From assembly GCA_041660225.1 (NCBI GenBank), contig JBAZWV010000002.1, forward strand, positions 1-64,000: 64,000 nt of DNA, given 5' to 3'. Of the stretch, positions 32,070 through 40,134 are shown in pieces. Numbering within the stretch: position 1 is the stretch's first letter; the number at the start of each line of letters is the position of its first letter. Position numbers and translations under genes: made by a program. This DNA comes from JBAZWV01 sp041660225. GTDB lineage: Bacteria > Patescibacteriota > Patescibacteriia > 2-12-FULL-60-25. The notes below the pieces were generated by a model. The model was not told the DNA's origin. It saw nothing but the letters and a program-made list of their open reading frames with translations, and ran no database searches.

Positions 32070-32799
32070 TCTTTTTTTCTTCTTTCTTTTCCTCTGCTCC
32101 ACCCATCACGTATTCAAACGGCATCTCCTTGAATGTCCCTTTTGTCAGCATGTGCAATTCCCCAAACACGTACTTCAATGCGATCGCAAGACGTCCGTCT
32201 TTTTCGAGACGGCGGACGGATACGGCAATCGGATGCGAACGGAGGACGCCGAATTTGCTTCCCATCTTATCCGCGCGCTGCACGTAATCGTGATCTTCCG
32301 CGAACACAACCTCTTCGTCGAATCCTTTGATGCCATCGTGTGTACTTCGACGTACAAAGATACAAAATCCCGGCGCATGCGGTCTGATTTTTTCTGTTGC
32401 GATGACGAACGCGTTATAAACTTCATGCATCGCACGATCGATCGGCTTGCGACTGAGCGGCTTTACTCTGCACGTCGCGACATCCAATTTCTTCCGATCC
32501 ATCTCTTCAACACATTCCTGAAGAAACTTCGTCGAAGGCAATTGCACATCCGCATCGAAGAACGCGATAATCTCTCCCTCCGCGTGCAGTGCTCCGCGAT
32601 TGCGCCCGGGACCCGGCATAGCACCTTCGACGACCTTCGCGCCGAACGATTCGGCGATCTCCCTCGTGCGGTCTGTAGAATGCGCATCCGCGACGATGAC
32701 TTCGTAATCCGAAAACGTCTGCGCCTTGATGGAGTTCAACAGTTTTGGAAGTTCCGCTTCTTCATTTTTCGACGGGATCACGATCGAAAGTTTTTTCAT
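32059..32799 (-). CDS. Family 2 glycosyltransferase
   Basis: 246 residues. SIVIPSKNEEAELPKLLNSI, VIVADAHSTDRT and FFDADVQLP (a DxD-type metal site), followed by GFDEEVVFAEDHDYVQRADK, are GT2 features. It lacks transmembrane helices, with an optional hydrophobic patch near the C-terminus. The tail is lysine/glutamate-rich (EEKKEEKKNAD). Substrate unknown; next to murJ it may serve envelope glycans. It overlaps the Rieske start by 11 bp. Confidence 0.85.
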   Translation of the reverse strand: MKKLSIVIPSKNEEAELPKLLNSIKAQTFSDYEVIVADAHSTDRTREIAESFGAKVVEGAMPGPGRNRGALHAEGEIIAFFDADVQLPSTKFLQECVEEMDRKKLDVATCRVKPLSRKPIDRAMHEVYNAFVIATEKIRPHAPGFCIFVRRSTHDGIKGFDEEVVFAEDHDYVQRADKMGSKFGVLRSHPIAVSVRRLEKDGRLAIALKYVFGELHMLTKGTFKEMPFEYVMGGAEEKKEEKKNAD

Positions 32800-32800
32800 A

Positions 32801-33250
32801 TCAATTCAGAATCGACCACATCGCAATTCCTGCTGCGATGGCAACATTCAACGATTCTTTCTGGCCGTGACGTGAGATCATGACGATGTCGTCGCAAAGA
32901 TTCAACAGTGAAGGTGGAATGCCCGTAACTTCATTTCCGAGCAACAGCGCCACGCGCTCCGGAGCATCATACGCTGAAAGAAGCGTTGCCCCCTCATCCA
33001 ACTCGAGTCCGACGATGCGATATCCGTCTTGTTTGAGGCGTTCAATGGCACTGCGCACATCCGTCACCGCTTCCCATGTGACCGTCTTGTGAGCGCCCAA
33101 GGCCACCTTTTCTAATCGCGGGTCCGGCGGAGCGGACGTATATCCGGTCAACCAAAGCTTCGAAACCCCCAAAAAATCGTAGGTTCGGAAAAGACCACCC
33201 ACATTCTCTCGTGAGCGGATGTCGTTGGCAATGACGTGCAGATCAGGCAT
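32801..33250 (-). CDS. SpoU/TrmH-family RNA 2'-O-methyltransferase
   Basis: 149 residues, short (catalytic domain only, no RNA-binding extension). SpoU motifs: NDIRSRENVGGLFRTYDFLG, LLLGNEVTGIP and SRHGQKESLNVAIAAGIAMW. It methylates ribose 2'-OH in tRNA or rRNA using SAM. The target is not determined by the sequence; single-domain SpoU proteins include TrmL-like enzymes. Divergent from the RumA-like gene. Confidence 0.88.
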   Translation of the reverse strand: MPDLHVIANDIRSRENVGGLFRTYDFLGVSKLWLTGYTSAPPDPRLEKVALGAHKTVTWEAVTDVRSAIERLKQDGYRIVGLELDEGATLLSAYDAPERVALLLGNEVTGIPPSLLNLCDDIVMISRHGQKESLNVAIAAGIAMWSILN

Positions 33251-33259
33251 TCGGCAAGC

Positions 33260-33292
33260 ACCCTACCCAAAAACGGGGAAATTGGCTACCCT
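33260..33292. promoter_or_regulatory. Divergent promoter pair for trmH-like and rumA-like genes
   Basis: Only 48 bp separate the two starts. Minus strand: TAGGGT (33260-33265), 9 nt from the ATG. Plus strand: TACCCT (33287-33292), 6 nt from the ATG. -35 boxes are weak. Confidence 0.35.
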
Positions 33293-33298
33293 CCGGAC

Positions 33299-34657
33299 AT
33301 GAAATTCGGACACCGCATCCAGGGAAAGGTTGAAGCCTATGACGACAAGGGTCGCGGCATTTTTGATTTGGATGGAGAAAAGAAAGAAGGCTATCAGCTC
33401 GGCAAAGGCCGCGTTGCCGTTCCATTCTCGGCTGTTGGCGATGAACTCGATGCGACGTTTTTGAAACGCGACAGCGGCGTGAAAATCGCGAAGATCGAAA
33501 CGATAAAGACGCCGGGACCGGATCGCATAAAACCTCCGTGTCCGCATGCGGGCGTATGTGGCGGATGTTTATGGCAGCATTTGGATTACGATGCGCAGCT
33601 TCGGTTGAAAAAAGAAATGATCAACCGCGCGTTTGAAAAAGCCGGACACGAAGAACGCGTGACGGATGTGATGCCGAGCGACGATCGTTTCTACTACCGC
33701 AACCGCATGGATTATGTTGTCGGGTGGTTGGGACAGCTTGGACTAAAAGAATACGGAAGTTGGAATCGCTATCTCGATCTCACGGCGTGTTTACTCTTGA
33801 ATGAAGACGTTCCAAAGATTCTCGACATTGTCCGCGCACTCATCAAAGAATTCGATCTCGAACCGTGGGATGCGGTCTCGCATCAAGGTCTGATGCGCTA
33901 CGTCGTGATTCGTGACGGAAAGAATACAAAGGAACGCATGGTCATGCTCGTGGTTTCGGATACGAAACGCATTGACGACAACGTCCGCGCAGTGATTCTC
34001 GATCGTCTCGGACCGTTTGCGACGTCACTCCTGATCGGCGAACAACCGGCGATCACGGACGTGTCGTACGTGAAATCATCCGTCGCACTCAAAGGCGAAT
34101 CATTCTTCCACGAAGAAGTGAACGGAGTGCGATACACGATCGCACCGAATTCTTTTTTCCAGACGAACACGCACATGGCCGCGAAGTTGCAGAATATCGT
34201 GTTGGATCACATCACGGATTCAAAAACGCTTTTGGATTTGTACTGCGGACTTGGTTTCTTTGGCATCGCCGCCGCGAAAAAATATCCATCCCTTTCTGTC
34301 CACGGATTCGAACTGGATGCAGAAGCTATTTCTCTTGCGTCGCAAAACGCAGAAACAAACGGCGTCGCAGATCGTTGCACGTTCGGCTCCGGTCCTGCCG
34401 AAGATCTCTCCTGGAAAGAACTCGATGTCGACACCATCATTCTCGATCCCCCGCGCTCCGGTTTGCATCCTCGCGTCGTCAAAACCGTTCTCGAAAAAGC
34501 TCCGAAGACGATCGTCTATGTTTCGTGTAACTTTCATCGCCTCGTGGATGAATTGAAAGAATTCAAATCCAAGTACCGCGTCGAATCGATAGCAGCGCTC
34601 GACCTCTTTCCTCAAACACCGCACGTTGAGGTCGTAACCAAGCTTACCCTTCTATAA
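33299..34657 (+). CDS. RumA/TrmA-family uracil-5-methyltransferase
   Basis: 452 residues from the ATG at 33299 (MKFGHRIQGKVEAYD). N-terminal TRAM-like domain, then four cysteines of an Fe-S site within PPCPHAGVCGGCLW, a methyltransferase domain with DLYCGLGFFGIAAAKK and ILDPPRSGLHP, and the catalytic VSCNFHRLVDEL. It forms 5-methyluridine in 23S rRNA or tRNA with SAM. RlmD and TrmA cannot be separated by eye; the iron-sulfur site favours an RlmD/RumA type. Confidence 0.9.
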   Translation: MKFGHRIQGKVEAYDDKGRGIFDLDGEKKEGYQLGKGRVAVPFSAVGDELDATFLKRDSGVKIAKIETIKTPGPDRIKPPCPHAGVCGGCLWQHLDYDAQLRLKKEMINRAFEKAGHEERVTDVMPSDDRFYYRNRMDYVVGWLGQLGLKEYGSWNRYLDLTACLLLNEDVPKILDIVRALIKEFDLEPWDAVSHQGLMRYVVIRDGKNTKERMVMLVVSDTKRIDDNVRAVILDRLGPFATSLLIGEQPAITDVSYVKSSVALKGESFFHEEVNGVRYTIAPNSFFQTNTHMAAKLQNIVLDHITDSKTLLDLYCGLGFFGIAAAKKYPSLSVHGFELDAEAISLASQNAETNGVADRCTFGSGPAEDLSWKELDVDTIILDPPRSGLHPRVVKTVLEKAPKTIVYVSCNFHRLVDELKEFKSKYRVESIAALDLFPQTPHVEVVTKLTLL

Positions 34658-34669
34658 TGCACGAAAAAT

Positions 34670-34678
34670 TGCTAGACT
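34670..34678 (+). promoter_or_regulatory. Extended -10 promoter (TGC TAGACT) of era
   Basis: TGC (34670-34672) then TAGACT (34673-34678), 7 nt before the era ATG. An alternative perfect TATAAT occurs at 34653-34658 over the stop of the preceding gene and would give a leader of about 20 nt. Confidence 0.45.
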
Positions 34679-34685
34679 GAGCCTA

Positions 34686-35546
34686 ATGCCGAAGAAATCC
34701 GGTTTCGTCATGTTGGCTGGGCGGTCGAACGTGGGGAAATCCACGTTATTGAACGCGCTCATCGGGTCAAAAGTTGCGATCGTGACGCCCAAGCCACAAA
34801 CAACGCGCCATCCTGTGCGCGGTATTTTGCATGACGAACGCGGTCAAATCGTGTTCGTGGATACGCCAGGCGTGTTTCTCGGAAAAAAAGACAACGTCTC
34901 TCGCAGATTGAATGACTTCGTGAAAGAAACGCTTGAAGGCGTGGACGTGATTGTCTATGTGATGGACCCGACTCGTCCATTTGGCGCCGAGGAAGAATTG
35001 ATTCGAAAGATGCTCCGCGCTTCCACGATTCCGATTATCGCTGTGGTAAACAAAGCCGATGTCCCGATCGCGGAACGCGGCGCGCGCGATGAATCCATGC
35101 ATGCGAATGTCGGACAAACGGCAACCCTCGAAGTCTCGGCAAAGACGCATAAGAATCTCAACACGCTGGTCGACGCGCTCTTCGAACTCATCGGCGAAGG
35201 TGAGGCGTTTTACCCGGACCTCCAGATCAGCGACATGCGTCACAAGGATTGGATCGAAGAGCTGATCCGAGAAAAAGTATTCCTCGCGCTCGAACAGGAA
35301 CTTCCCTACTCCACCAAAGTCGCGGTCGAAGAAATCGAAGATCGTCCGGACGGATCAAAATTCATCAAAGCGAATATCTGGACAACGGAAGATCGATATA
35401 AAGGAATGATCGTCGGTGCGAAAGGACAGAAAATCAAGGAGATCGGCATGAAGGCGCGGAAAGAATTGGAAGATGTGTTGCAGACGCGCGTGTTCCTCGA
35501 AATGAGCGTGAAAGTGGATCCGAAATGGCAGGAGCGATTTGCCTGA
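34686..35546 (+). CDS. era: GTPase Era
   Basis: 286 residues. GRSNVGKST P-loop, KPQTTRHPVRGI switch, VDTPGVFLG, NKADVP, then a C-terminal KH domain (GAKGQKIKEIGMKARKELED). Binds 16S rRNA and couples ribosome assembly with growth. The stop is TGA. Confidence 0.97.
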   Translation: MPKKSGFVMLAGRSNVGKSTLLNALIGSKVAIVTPKPQTTRHPVRGILHDERGQIVFVDTPGVFLGKKDNVSRRLNDFVKETLEGVDVIVYVMDPTRPFGAEEELIRKMLRASTIPIIAVVNKADVPIAERGARDESMHANVGQTATLEVSAKTHKNLNTLVDALFELIGEGEAFYPDLQISDMRHKDWIEELIREKVFLALEQELPYSTKVAVEEIEDRPDGSKFIKANIWTTEDRYKGMIVGAKGQKIKEIGMKARKELEDVLQTRVFLEMSVKVDPKWQERFA

Positions 35547-35547
35547 T

Positions 35548-36135
35548 ATGGAACAGATCGCTCGGAATCCGTTCCGTGAACCGGAGCGTGGTCGCAAGAA
35601 AGACGTTTTCGTTTCAACGGATGTGTATCCCTATCTCGAACAGACCGGACGCGCCGAGCTGTGTAAAACCATATTCGACTGCAAAAAATGGGATGTTGAG
35701 CCGGTTCTGATCGAAGATCTCCAGCGTGCAACCGATCCCGAAGAACGCGACAAGCTTCGCGGGCTGATCCGTGCACTTTCCAATTTTCCTCCGGATCGCC
35801 GTTCGAACGAAGAAATCCTTTCTGCATTCCCAACCGAAATGCGATTGCGGAACGAAGAGTGGCAGCGTATCGAACAGGTCCTGCAGAGCGGTGACGTCGG
35901 TGAAACGATTGAAGAAACGGTTGCGGTCATCGAATCACGTTACAACGCATTGCTTCACCGCTGGCACATTGCACACGAAGCTCACGTGAAAGAAACGCTG
36001 GCGAATGAGATTGAACGCCTTCGACCCATCCGCGATCGCCTCTATTTGCGTCGCGTGCATCCGGAGTTTGCACAAAAACTCTTCACGACAGAACGGCGCC
36101 TCGTCTACGATCCGAAGAAGGGTCACGCGGCTTGA
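35548..36135 (+). CDS. Conserved-looking hypothetical protein, helical
   Basis: 195 residues from the ATG at 35548 (MEQIARNPFREPERG), 1 bp beyond the era stop, hence part of the era operon. Sequence features: KKDVFVSTDVYPYLEQTGRA at the start, then charged helices rich in Arg/Glu, and a C-terminal LRRVHPEFAQKLFTTERRLV. No membrane segment, signal peptide or known motif. A cytoplasmic helical protein of unknown function. Confidence 0.55.
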   Translation: MEQIARNPFREPERGRKKDVFVSTDVYPYLEQTGRAELCKTIFDCKKWDVEPVLIEDLQRATDPEERDKLRGLIRALSNFPPDRRSNEEILSAFPTEMRLRNEEWQRIEQVLQSGDVGETIEETVAVIESRYNALLHRWHIAHEAHVKETLANEIERLRPIRDRLYLRRVHPEFAQKLFTTERRLVYDPKKGHAA

Positions 36136-36175
36136 CGACATCGCACAAAAACGATAGAGAGAGGGTGTTCTTTTT

Positions 36176-36182
36176 GGAGGAG
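36176..36182 (+). promoter_or_regulatory. Strong Shine-Dalgarno site
   Basis: GGAGGAG ending 2 nt before the ATG at 36185, after a T-rich run. It is one of only two strong Shine-Dalgarno motifs I find at a gene start here (the other precedes 40947). Confidence 0.65.
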
Positions 36183-36184
36183 TC

Positions 36185-36823
36185 ATGACCATAAACCGTG
36201 ACGAGATTCGTGAAGCGCTCCGTGCGAGCGCCAGAGACAAGACAAACATAGACCCGGCCATGCAATTGGCAGAACCGCTCTTCGTCGCGATTGATGGCGG
36301 GTTCAGATTCGAACAATATAAACCCGTCACGAATGAAGAGATTCGCGACGCGATCCGAGACGGTGTGAAGGAAACGACCGTGTATCCAAAACGGATCAGC
36401 ATCCTTCGACGTTCCACCGCCGAAGAAGGATTCCTGCGCACGCCGAATGTCGGTCCTGGCTTTGGAGCTGCGGTCACGACAACCGTCTTCGGTGCGCATC
36501 ACGGGATGATGGGGATGTACCTGAAGAGCCTTCATCAATTCAGCCCTTCGCTCCCGCTCATTATCCAACAGGTATTCACGAATCATGTCGCCGCCCGCGT
36601 TGAAGTAACGTACGGAACGCATTCTGCCGTTTCGAAAAACGCCTGGGAAAAAGCGAGGGAATCCGTCGAAATGATTCTGCACTGCTACCTGAACCTGACG
36701 GTGATGGGAAATGTGCTCGCGATCAAACACCACATCAAACGCCCTCTTCTCCTGCTTCCGCGCGCGATTCCACTCGCACGCGTAAACGGAAAGGACGGCC
36801 CATGGACCGTCCTCACATCGTAG
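36185..36823 (+). CDS. Hypothetical soluble protein with a strong Shine-Dalgarno
   Basis: 212 residues. It has no signal peptide or transmembrane helix. Hydrophobic core segments (LPLIIQQVFTNHVAARVEVTY, LNLTVMGNVLAIKHHIKRPL) suggest a globular alpha/beta fold. A GFGAAVTTTVFGAHHGMMGMY stretch has paired histidines. No family recognised. It is preceded by GGAGGAG and followed by a terminator, so it can be expressed on its own. Confidence 0.55.
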   Translation: MTINRDEIREALRASARDKTNIDPAMQLAEPLFVAIDGGFRFEQYKPVTNEEIRDAIRDGVKETTVYPKRISILRRSTAEEGFLRTPNVGPGFGAAVTTTVFGAHHGMMGMYLKSLHQFSPSLPLIIQQVFTNHVAARVEVTYGTHSAVSKNAWEKARESVEMILHCYLNLTVMGNVLAIKHHIKRPLLLLPRAIPLARVNGKDGPWTVLTS

Positions 36824-36826
36824 CCT

Positions 36827-36850
36827 CTCCGACCTCGTCGGAGTTTTTTT
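36827..36850 (+). terminator. Intrinsic terminator
   Basis: CTCCGAC-CTC-GTCGGAG stem (36827-36843) followed by TTTTTTT. It ends at the 3' end of the convergent lipoprotein gene. Confidence 0.85.
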
Positions 36851-37793
36851 ATGGCTGTACGTCCTTGAGTTCCGTCACTTCGTACCCGAACAACGCTTTC
36901 AACGCGCTGAAGTTCGTTATGAGATCCGTCACACCTGACGTCGCCGGATTCAACGTTACTTTGAGCACGAGTGGGTTCTGCGGATTGTTCAGCACGACGA
37001 TCTCCCCGAACCACGTGCGACCTTTCAAGACTTCAACCTTCACATCCTGACCGTTCACCTTCAGCGTCCATTCTGACGGCTGTTCTTCGCCCTTCAGCAG
37101 GAATACGTCCGTCCGTTCTTCGATCTTCGTCACCTGTCCCTGAAGTTTCGTGAGCGCGTCTCGGAATTCCGAAGCCTTCGCAACGGCCCCCTGGATAGAC
37201 GGATCGAGAATCCCAAAATCCAGTGTTGCCACACGGCTACGAGAGTATCCTTCAAAAACATCCTTCGAAAGCCAGATACCGCTCGTGCCAAACGCTGTTC
37301 CTGTTGTTGTTTCCGGCCAATACGCCGGAAGCATCATCGAATGCGCGTCTTTTAAATTGATACCGTTCACCTGTCCGAGTGCCGTTTGATCCACCATCAC
37401 AGGCTCCGGTTCGGTTTTCTTCTCTTTGCGGGCTTGTTCGCGCGCCTTGATCGATGTTGCCCCTTCAACTTTCGACGAGAGCTTCCATTCGACGTTCGCT
37501 GTTTCGTTCGGTGCAAAACGAGTGATCACGATCACGCGCGTTCCTTCTTTGTTTTGTCCGGCCATGGCTGCAGCGAGCTTCGCGCCAAACCCAAGGAACG
37601 TCGAACGTGTTTCAATGACGCTACCGGGTACAAAGTTGATACGAAGAGCTGCATCCTTTGGTGAAACATTTTCAAACGTCGAGAGTTTCGGACCGGATGG
37701 CGTTTGACCGGGAAGCGTCGGCGCGGAACATCCGGCACCGACGAGTGCGAGCGAAAGACCGGCAGCCACGAACGCGCGGGAAAGAAGTGTCAT
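36849..37793 (-). CDS. Lipoprotein of unknown function
   Basis: 314 residues. Signal peptide MTLLSRAFVAAGLSLALVG with lipobox AGC, then a Pro/Gly/Ser linker (SAPTLPGQTPSGPK). The mature part is a mixed alpha/beta domain with WFGEIVVLNNPQNPLVLKVT near the end. No catalytic motif visible. It is 6 bp after the membrane-protein gene at 37800, thus probably an operon. Needs lgt (7102) for maturation. Confidence 0.65.
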   Translation of the reverse strand: MTLLSRAFVAAGLSLALVGAGCSAPTLPGQTPSGPKLSTFENVSPKDAALRINFVPGSVIETRSTFLGFGAKLAAAMAGQNKEGTRVIVITRFAPNETANVEWKLSSKVEGATSIKAREQARKEKKTEPEPVMVDQTALGQVNGINLKDAHSMMLPAYWPETTTGTAFGTSGIWLSKDVFEGYSRSRVATLDFGILDPSIQGAVAKASEFRDALTKLQGQVTKIEERTDVFLLKGEEQPSEWTLKVNGQDVKVEVLKGRTWFGEIVVLNNPQNPLVLKVTLNPATSGVTDLITNFSALKALFGYEVTELKDVQP

Positions 37794-37799
37794 AGGAAG

Positions 37800-38405
37800 T
37801 TAGTTTGATTGATTAAGATAGTCGACCGCCACCGTCACCATATCGACGCCTGCGATATCGGGAAGATCTTGAATGAGGATCTGGACTCCGACATCGGCGC
37901 GGCGTGCGATCAGAATATCGCTTGCCGACGGTTCATCGCGACGCTCATCAAGCGTGAATCCATTGCGCTGAAAGTGCTCGCGATAATACGTACGAACGTC
38001 CGGACCTGTTGCGTCCAGACTCTTCCAACGGATCGTCACCGTATCGACCTGTTGAAGACGCGAGACGTTCGCATCCATGAACCCATTCGTCATCATAACG
38101 CTGCCAAAGAAGCGAAGGGGCGAAAGCAGAGCCGAAAACGTACGCGTCTTTTCGCTTCCGGGAAAGTACTCGATCGATGTCGCCTGCTCTACACGATACA
38201 ACGTGACAACGGGCGGAAAATTGGACGGCAACTGGGTCAGGATCTGAGGACCTCGGCCACCGCCGATCCCCCTCCAAAAGAACACGCCCCCGACCAACAC
38301 CAGAAGAAGGAAGAGACAACACCCGCCGCAACAGAGCTTCCACCAAGGTCGTCCGGCGCGTGCATCGATTCCGGTCACAACCGTCGCAGAGGGTTCATTC
38401 GGCAT
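37800..38405 (-). CDS. Single-pass membrane protein with cysteine-rich juxtamembrane stretch
   Basis: 201 residues from the ATG at 38405 (MPNEPSATVVTGI). A cytoplasmic tail, then WWKLCCGGCCLFLLLVLVGG, a helix (about 27-47) preceded by four cysteines in two pairs that could be acylated, then an extracytoplasmic domain. No recognised family. The start is supported by a TTGTCC-N17-TACCCT promoter ending 7 nt before it. Confidence 0.6.
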   Translation of the reverse strand: MPNEPSATVVTGIDARAGRPWWKLCCGGCCLFLLLVLVGGVFFWRGIGGGRGPQILTQLPSNFPPVVTLYRVEQATSIEYFPGSEKTRTFSALLSPLRFFGSVMMTNGFMDANVSRLQQVDTVTIRWKSLDATGPDVRTYYREHFQRNGFTLDERRDEPSASDILIARRADVGVQILIQDLPDIAGVDMVTVAVDYLNQSN

Positions 38406-38412
38406 GTTCAAA

Positions 38413-38441
38413 AGGGTACCGCGAAGCGCAAAAAGGGACAA
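38413..38441 (-). promoter_or_regulatory. Promoter of the 37800 gene
   Basis: Minus strand: TTGTCC (38436-38441), 17-bp spacer, TACCCT (38413-38418), 7 nt before the ATG. Confidence 0.55.
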
Positions 38442-38449
38442 ATACAGGG

Positions 38450-38478
38450 TTGCCGCCTATGGCCAAGCGGCGTAGACT
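38450..38478 (+). promoter_or_regulatory. Promoter of the bcp-sod-ahpC operon
   Basis: TTGCCG (38450-38455), 17-bp spacer, TAGACT (38473-38478), 13 nt before the ATG at 38492. It lies back to back with the promoter on the other strand. Confidence 0.55.
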
Positions 38479-38491
38479 GGATCCACGACCT

Positions 38492-38947
38492 ATGCCTGCA
38501 ACAATCAAAGAACTGTCCGTGGGCGACAAAGCCCCTGACTTCACCCTCAAGGATCAAACCGGGAAAACCGTTACCCTTTCCGACCTTCAGGGAAAAAAGA
38601 ACGTCGTTCTTGTCTTCTATCCGGGAGACATGACGCCGGGGTGTACCATGCAGTTGTGCGCCATCCGGGATGACTGGTCGAAATTCACAAAACTCGATGC
38701 GACCGTTCTCGGCGTGAATCACGGCGACGCCGAAAGTCATACGACGTTCATCAAAAAGTACGGCTTCCCTTTCCCGATCCTCATCGACAAGGATAAAAAG
38801 GTGAGCCAAAAATACGGCGCCTTGAAAAAGTTTTTCAAAGCCGTCGTCATCAAACGCAGCGTGGTCGTCGTCGGCAAAGACGGCAAGATCGCGTTCTTGA
38901 AACGCGGTATGCCCAAAGATGCCGACATTCTTAAAGCACTATCCTAG
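38492..38947 (+). CDS. bcp: Thioredoxin-dependent peroxiredoxin, Bcp/PrxQ type
   Basis: 151 residues from the ATG at 38492 (MPATIKELSVGDKAPDFTLK). Active site YPGDMTPGCTMQLCAIRD with peroxidatic Cys51 and second Cys56 (CX4C, the Bcp pattern). It reduces peroxides in the cytoplasm. First gene of a three-gene oxidative-stress operon with SOD and AhpC (3-4 bp gaps). The upstream frame extension has no start support. Confidence 0.9.
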   Translation: MPATIKELSVGDKAPDFTLKDQTGKTVTLSDLQGKKNVVLVFYPGDMTPGCTMQLCAIRDDWSKFTKLDATVLGVNHGDAESHTTFIKKYGFPFPILIDKDKKVSQKYGALKKFFKAVVIKRSVVVVGKDGKIAFLKRGMPKDADILKALS

Positions 38948-38950
38948 ATT

Positions 38951-39547
38951 ATGACTGAACCAAAACCTCTTCCGTTTTCAACGCCGCTCACCGGCATCAG
39001 CGACAAAACCCTCGCGATCCATCACGACAAGCTCTACGCGGGCTACGTGACGAAGAAAAACGAGATCCAAGGCAAGCTCGACGAGCTCATCAAGAAAGGT
39101 GATTTTGCGAGCGCCAACCAATCGTACTCCGAACTGCGCGGTCTCATGGACGGCGAAACGTTCGCGGTAAACGGCGTCTACCTGCACGAATGGTACTTTG
39201 ACGTTCTCGGCGGCAATGGCAACGCGGAAGGTCCGCTTGTCGAAGCCCTCGCAGCCCAGTACGGATCGATCGAAAACTTCATTGCGTACTTTTCCGCGTG
39301 TGGTCTCGCCGCGCGTGGCTGGGTCGTTCTCTGCTGGGACACAAAGGAACAAAAACTCTGCGTCTACCAAGCTGACTCCCACAACCAGGGCGGCATCTGG
39401 GGCTGCATGCCGATCATCGTGATGGACGTCTACGAACACGCGTACTTCATCGATTACGGATCAGATCGCAAAGCCTACATCGCCGACTTCTGGAAAAACT
39501 TCAACTGGGCCAAGGCGAACGAATTATTCGCAGCCTCAAAAAAATAA
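38951..39547 (+). CDS. Fe/Mn superoxide dismutase
   Basis: 198 residues. Metal ligands by position: His24 or His25 (IHHDKLY), His79 (YLHEWYF) and DVYEHAYFIDYG (Asp and His), with W in GWVVLCWD. It converts superoxide to H2O2, which Bcp and AhpC next door then remove. The presence of this set suggests aerotolerance. Metal preference cannot be assigned here. Confidence 0.92.
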   Translation: MTEPKPLPFSTPLTGISDKTLAIHHDKLYAGYVTKKNEIQGKLDELIKKGDFASANQSYSELRGLMDGETFAVNGVYLHEWYFDVLGGNGNAEGPLVEALAAQYGSIENFIAYFSACGLAARGWVVLCWDTKEQKLCVYQADSHNQGGIWGCMPIIVMDVYEHAYFIDYGSDRKAYIADFWKNFNWAKANELFAASKK

Positions 39548-39551
39548 TCCT

Positions 39552-40079
39552 ATGATTCTCATCAACCACAAAGCTCCGGAATTCTCCGGCGTCGCCGCAT
39601 ATCAAAAAGAAAAGACGGATCCCAAAATCAGCCTCGCGGATTACAAAGGCAAGTGGCTTCTCCTCTTCTTTTACCCGCGTGACTTCACCTTCATCTGTCC
39701 CACGGAATTGAAGGGATTCAACAACGCCATCGAAACGTTCCGCAAGATGAATTGCGAAATCCTCGCGGCATCGACGGACTCGACATGGTGCCACAAGGCA
39801 TGGTTCGAGCGCGATCTCGCAGACGTCACGTATCCCGTGCTTGCAGACACAAGCCTCCGCGTCTCTCGCGACTATCAAGTGCTCGATGAAGAATCCGGCG
39901 AAGCGCAACGCGGCCTCTTCCTGATCGATCCCGAAGGCGTCGTGAAGTATCTCCTCGTCAGCGCCGGCTCGGTCGGTCGCTCGGTCTCCGAAACGATCCG
40001 CGTGCTCGAAGCTCTTCAATCGGGCGAACTCTGTCCGATGGAATGGAAGCCGGGAGAAAAAACCCTCGGCAAAGCGTAA
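39552..40079 (+). CDS. ahpC: Peroxiredoxin, AhpC/2-Cys type
   Basis: 175 residues. FFYPRDFTFICPTEL with peroxidatic Cys49, and the resolving Cys161 in GELCPMEWKPGEKTL, placing it with typical 2-Cys AhpC. Reduces H2O2 and alkyl hydroperoxides. The electron donor is probably the TrxR-like flavoprotein (6178) or the glutaredoxin (40999). Last gene of the operon; terminator follows. Confidence 0.92.
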   Translation: MILINHKAPEFSGVAAYQKEKTDPKISLADYKGKWLLLFFYPRDFTFICPTELKGFNNAIETFRKMNCEILAASTDSTWCHKAWFERDLADVTYPVLADTSLRVSRDYQVLDEESGEAQRGLFLIDPEGVVKYLLVSAGSVGRSVSETIRVLEALQSGELCPMEWKPGEKTLGKA

Positions 40080-40082
40080 ATC

Positions 40083-40105
40083 AAAATCCCCTTCGGGGGA
40101 TTTTT
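40083..40105 (+). terminator. Intrinsic terminator of the oxidative-stress operon
   Basis: AAAATCCCC-TTCG-GGGGATTTT, then T-run. Confidence 0.8.
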
Positions 40106-40110
40106 GGTAT

Positions 40111-40134
40111 AAAAAACCCGTTCAGTCGAACGGG
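40111..40134 (-). terminator. Intrinsic terminator of the HAD gene
   Basis: Minus-strand CCCGTTC-GACT-GAACGGG stem followed by TTTTTT, abutting the stop of the gene at 40135. Confidence 0.82.

Noticed and set aside
34686..35546. Recoded TGA (SR1 or Gracilibacteria-type genetic code)
   Set aside because: Genes such as era and glutaredoxin end in TGA with normal domain lengths, and no family member needs an in-frame TGA read as Gly.
36794..36813. Inverted repeat GGACGG...CCGTCC at the end of the 36185 gene
   Set aside because: It lies inside the coding sequence and the true terminator (with U-tract) is directly after the stop. Likely a codon-level coincidence.
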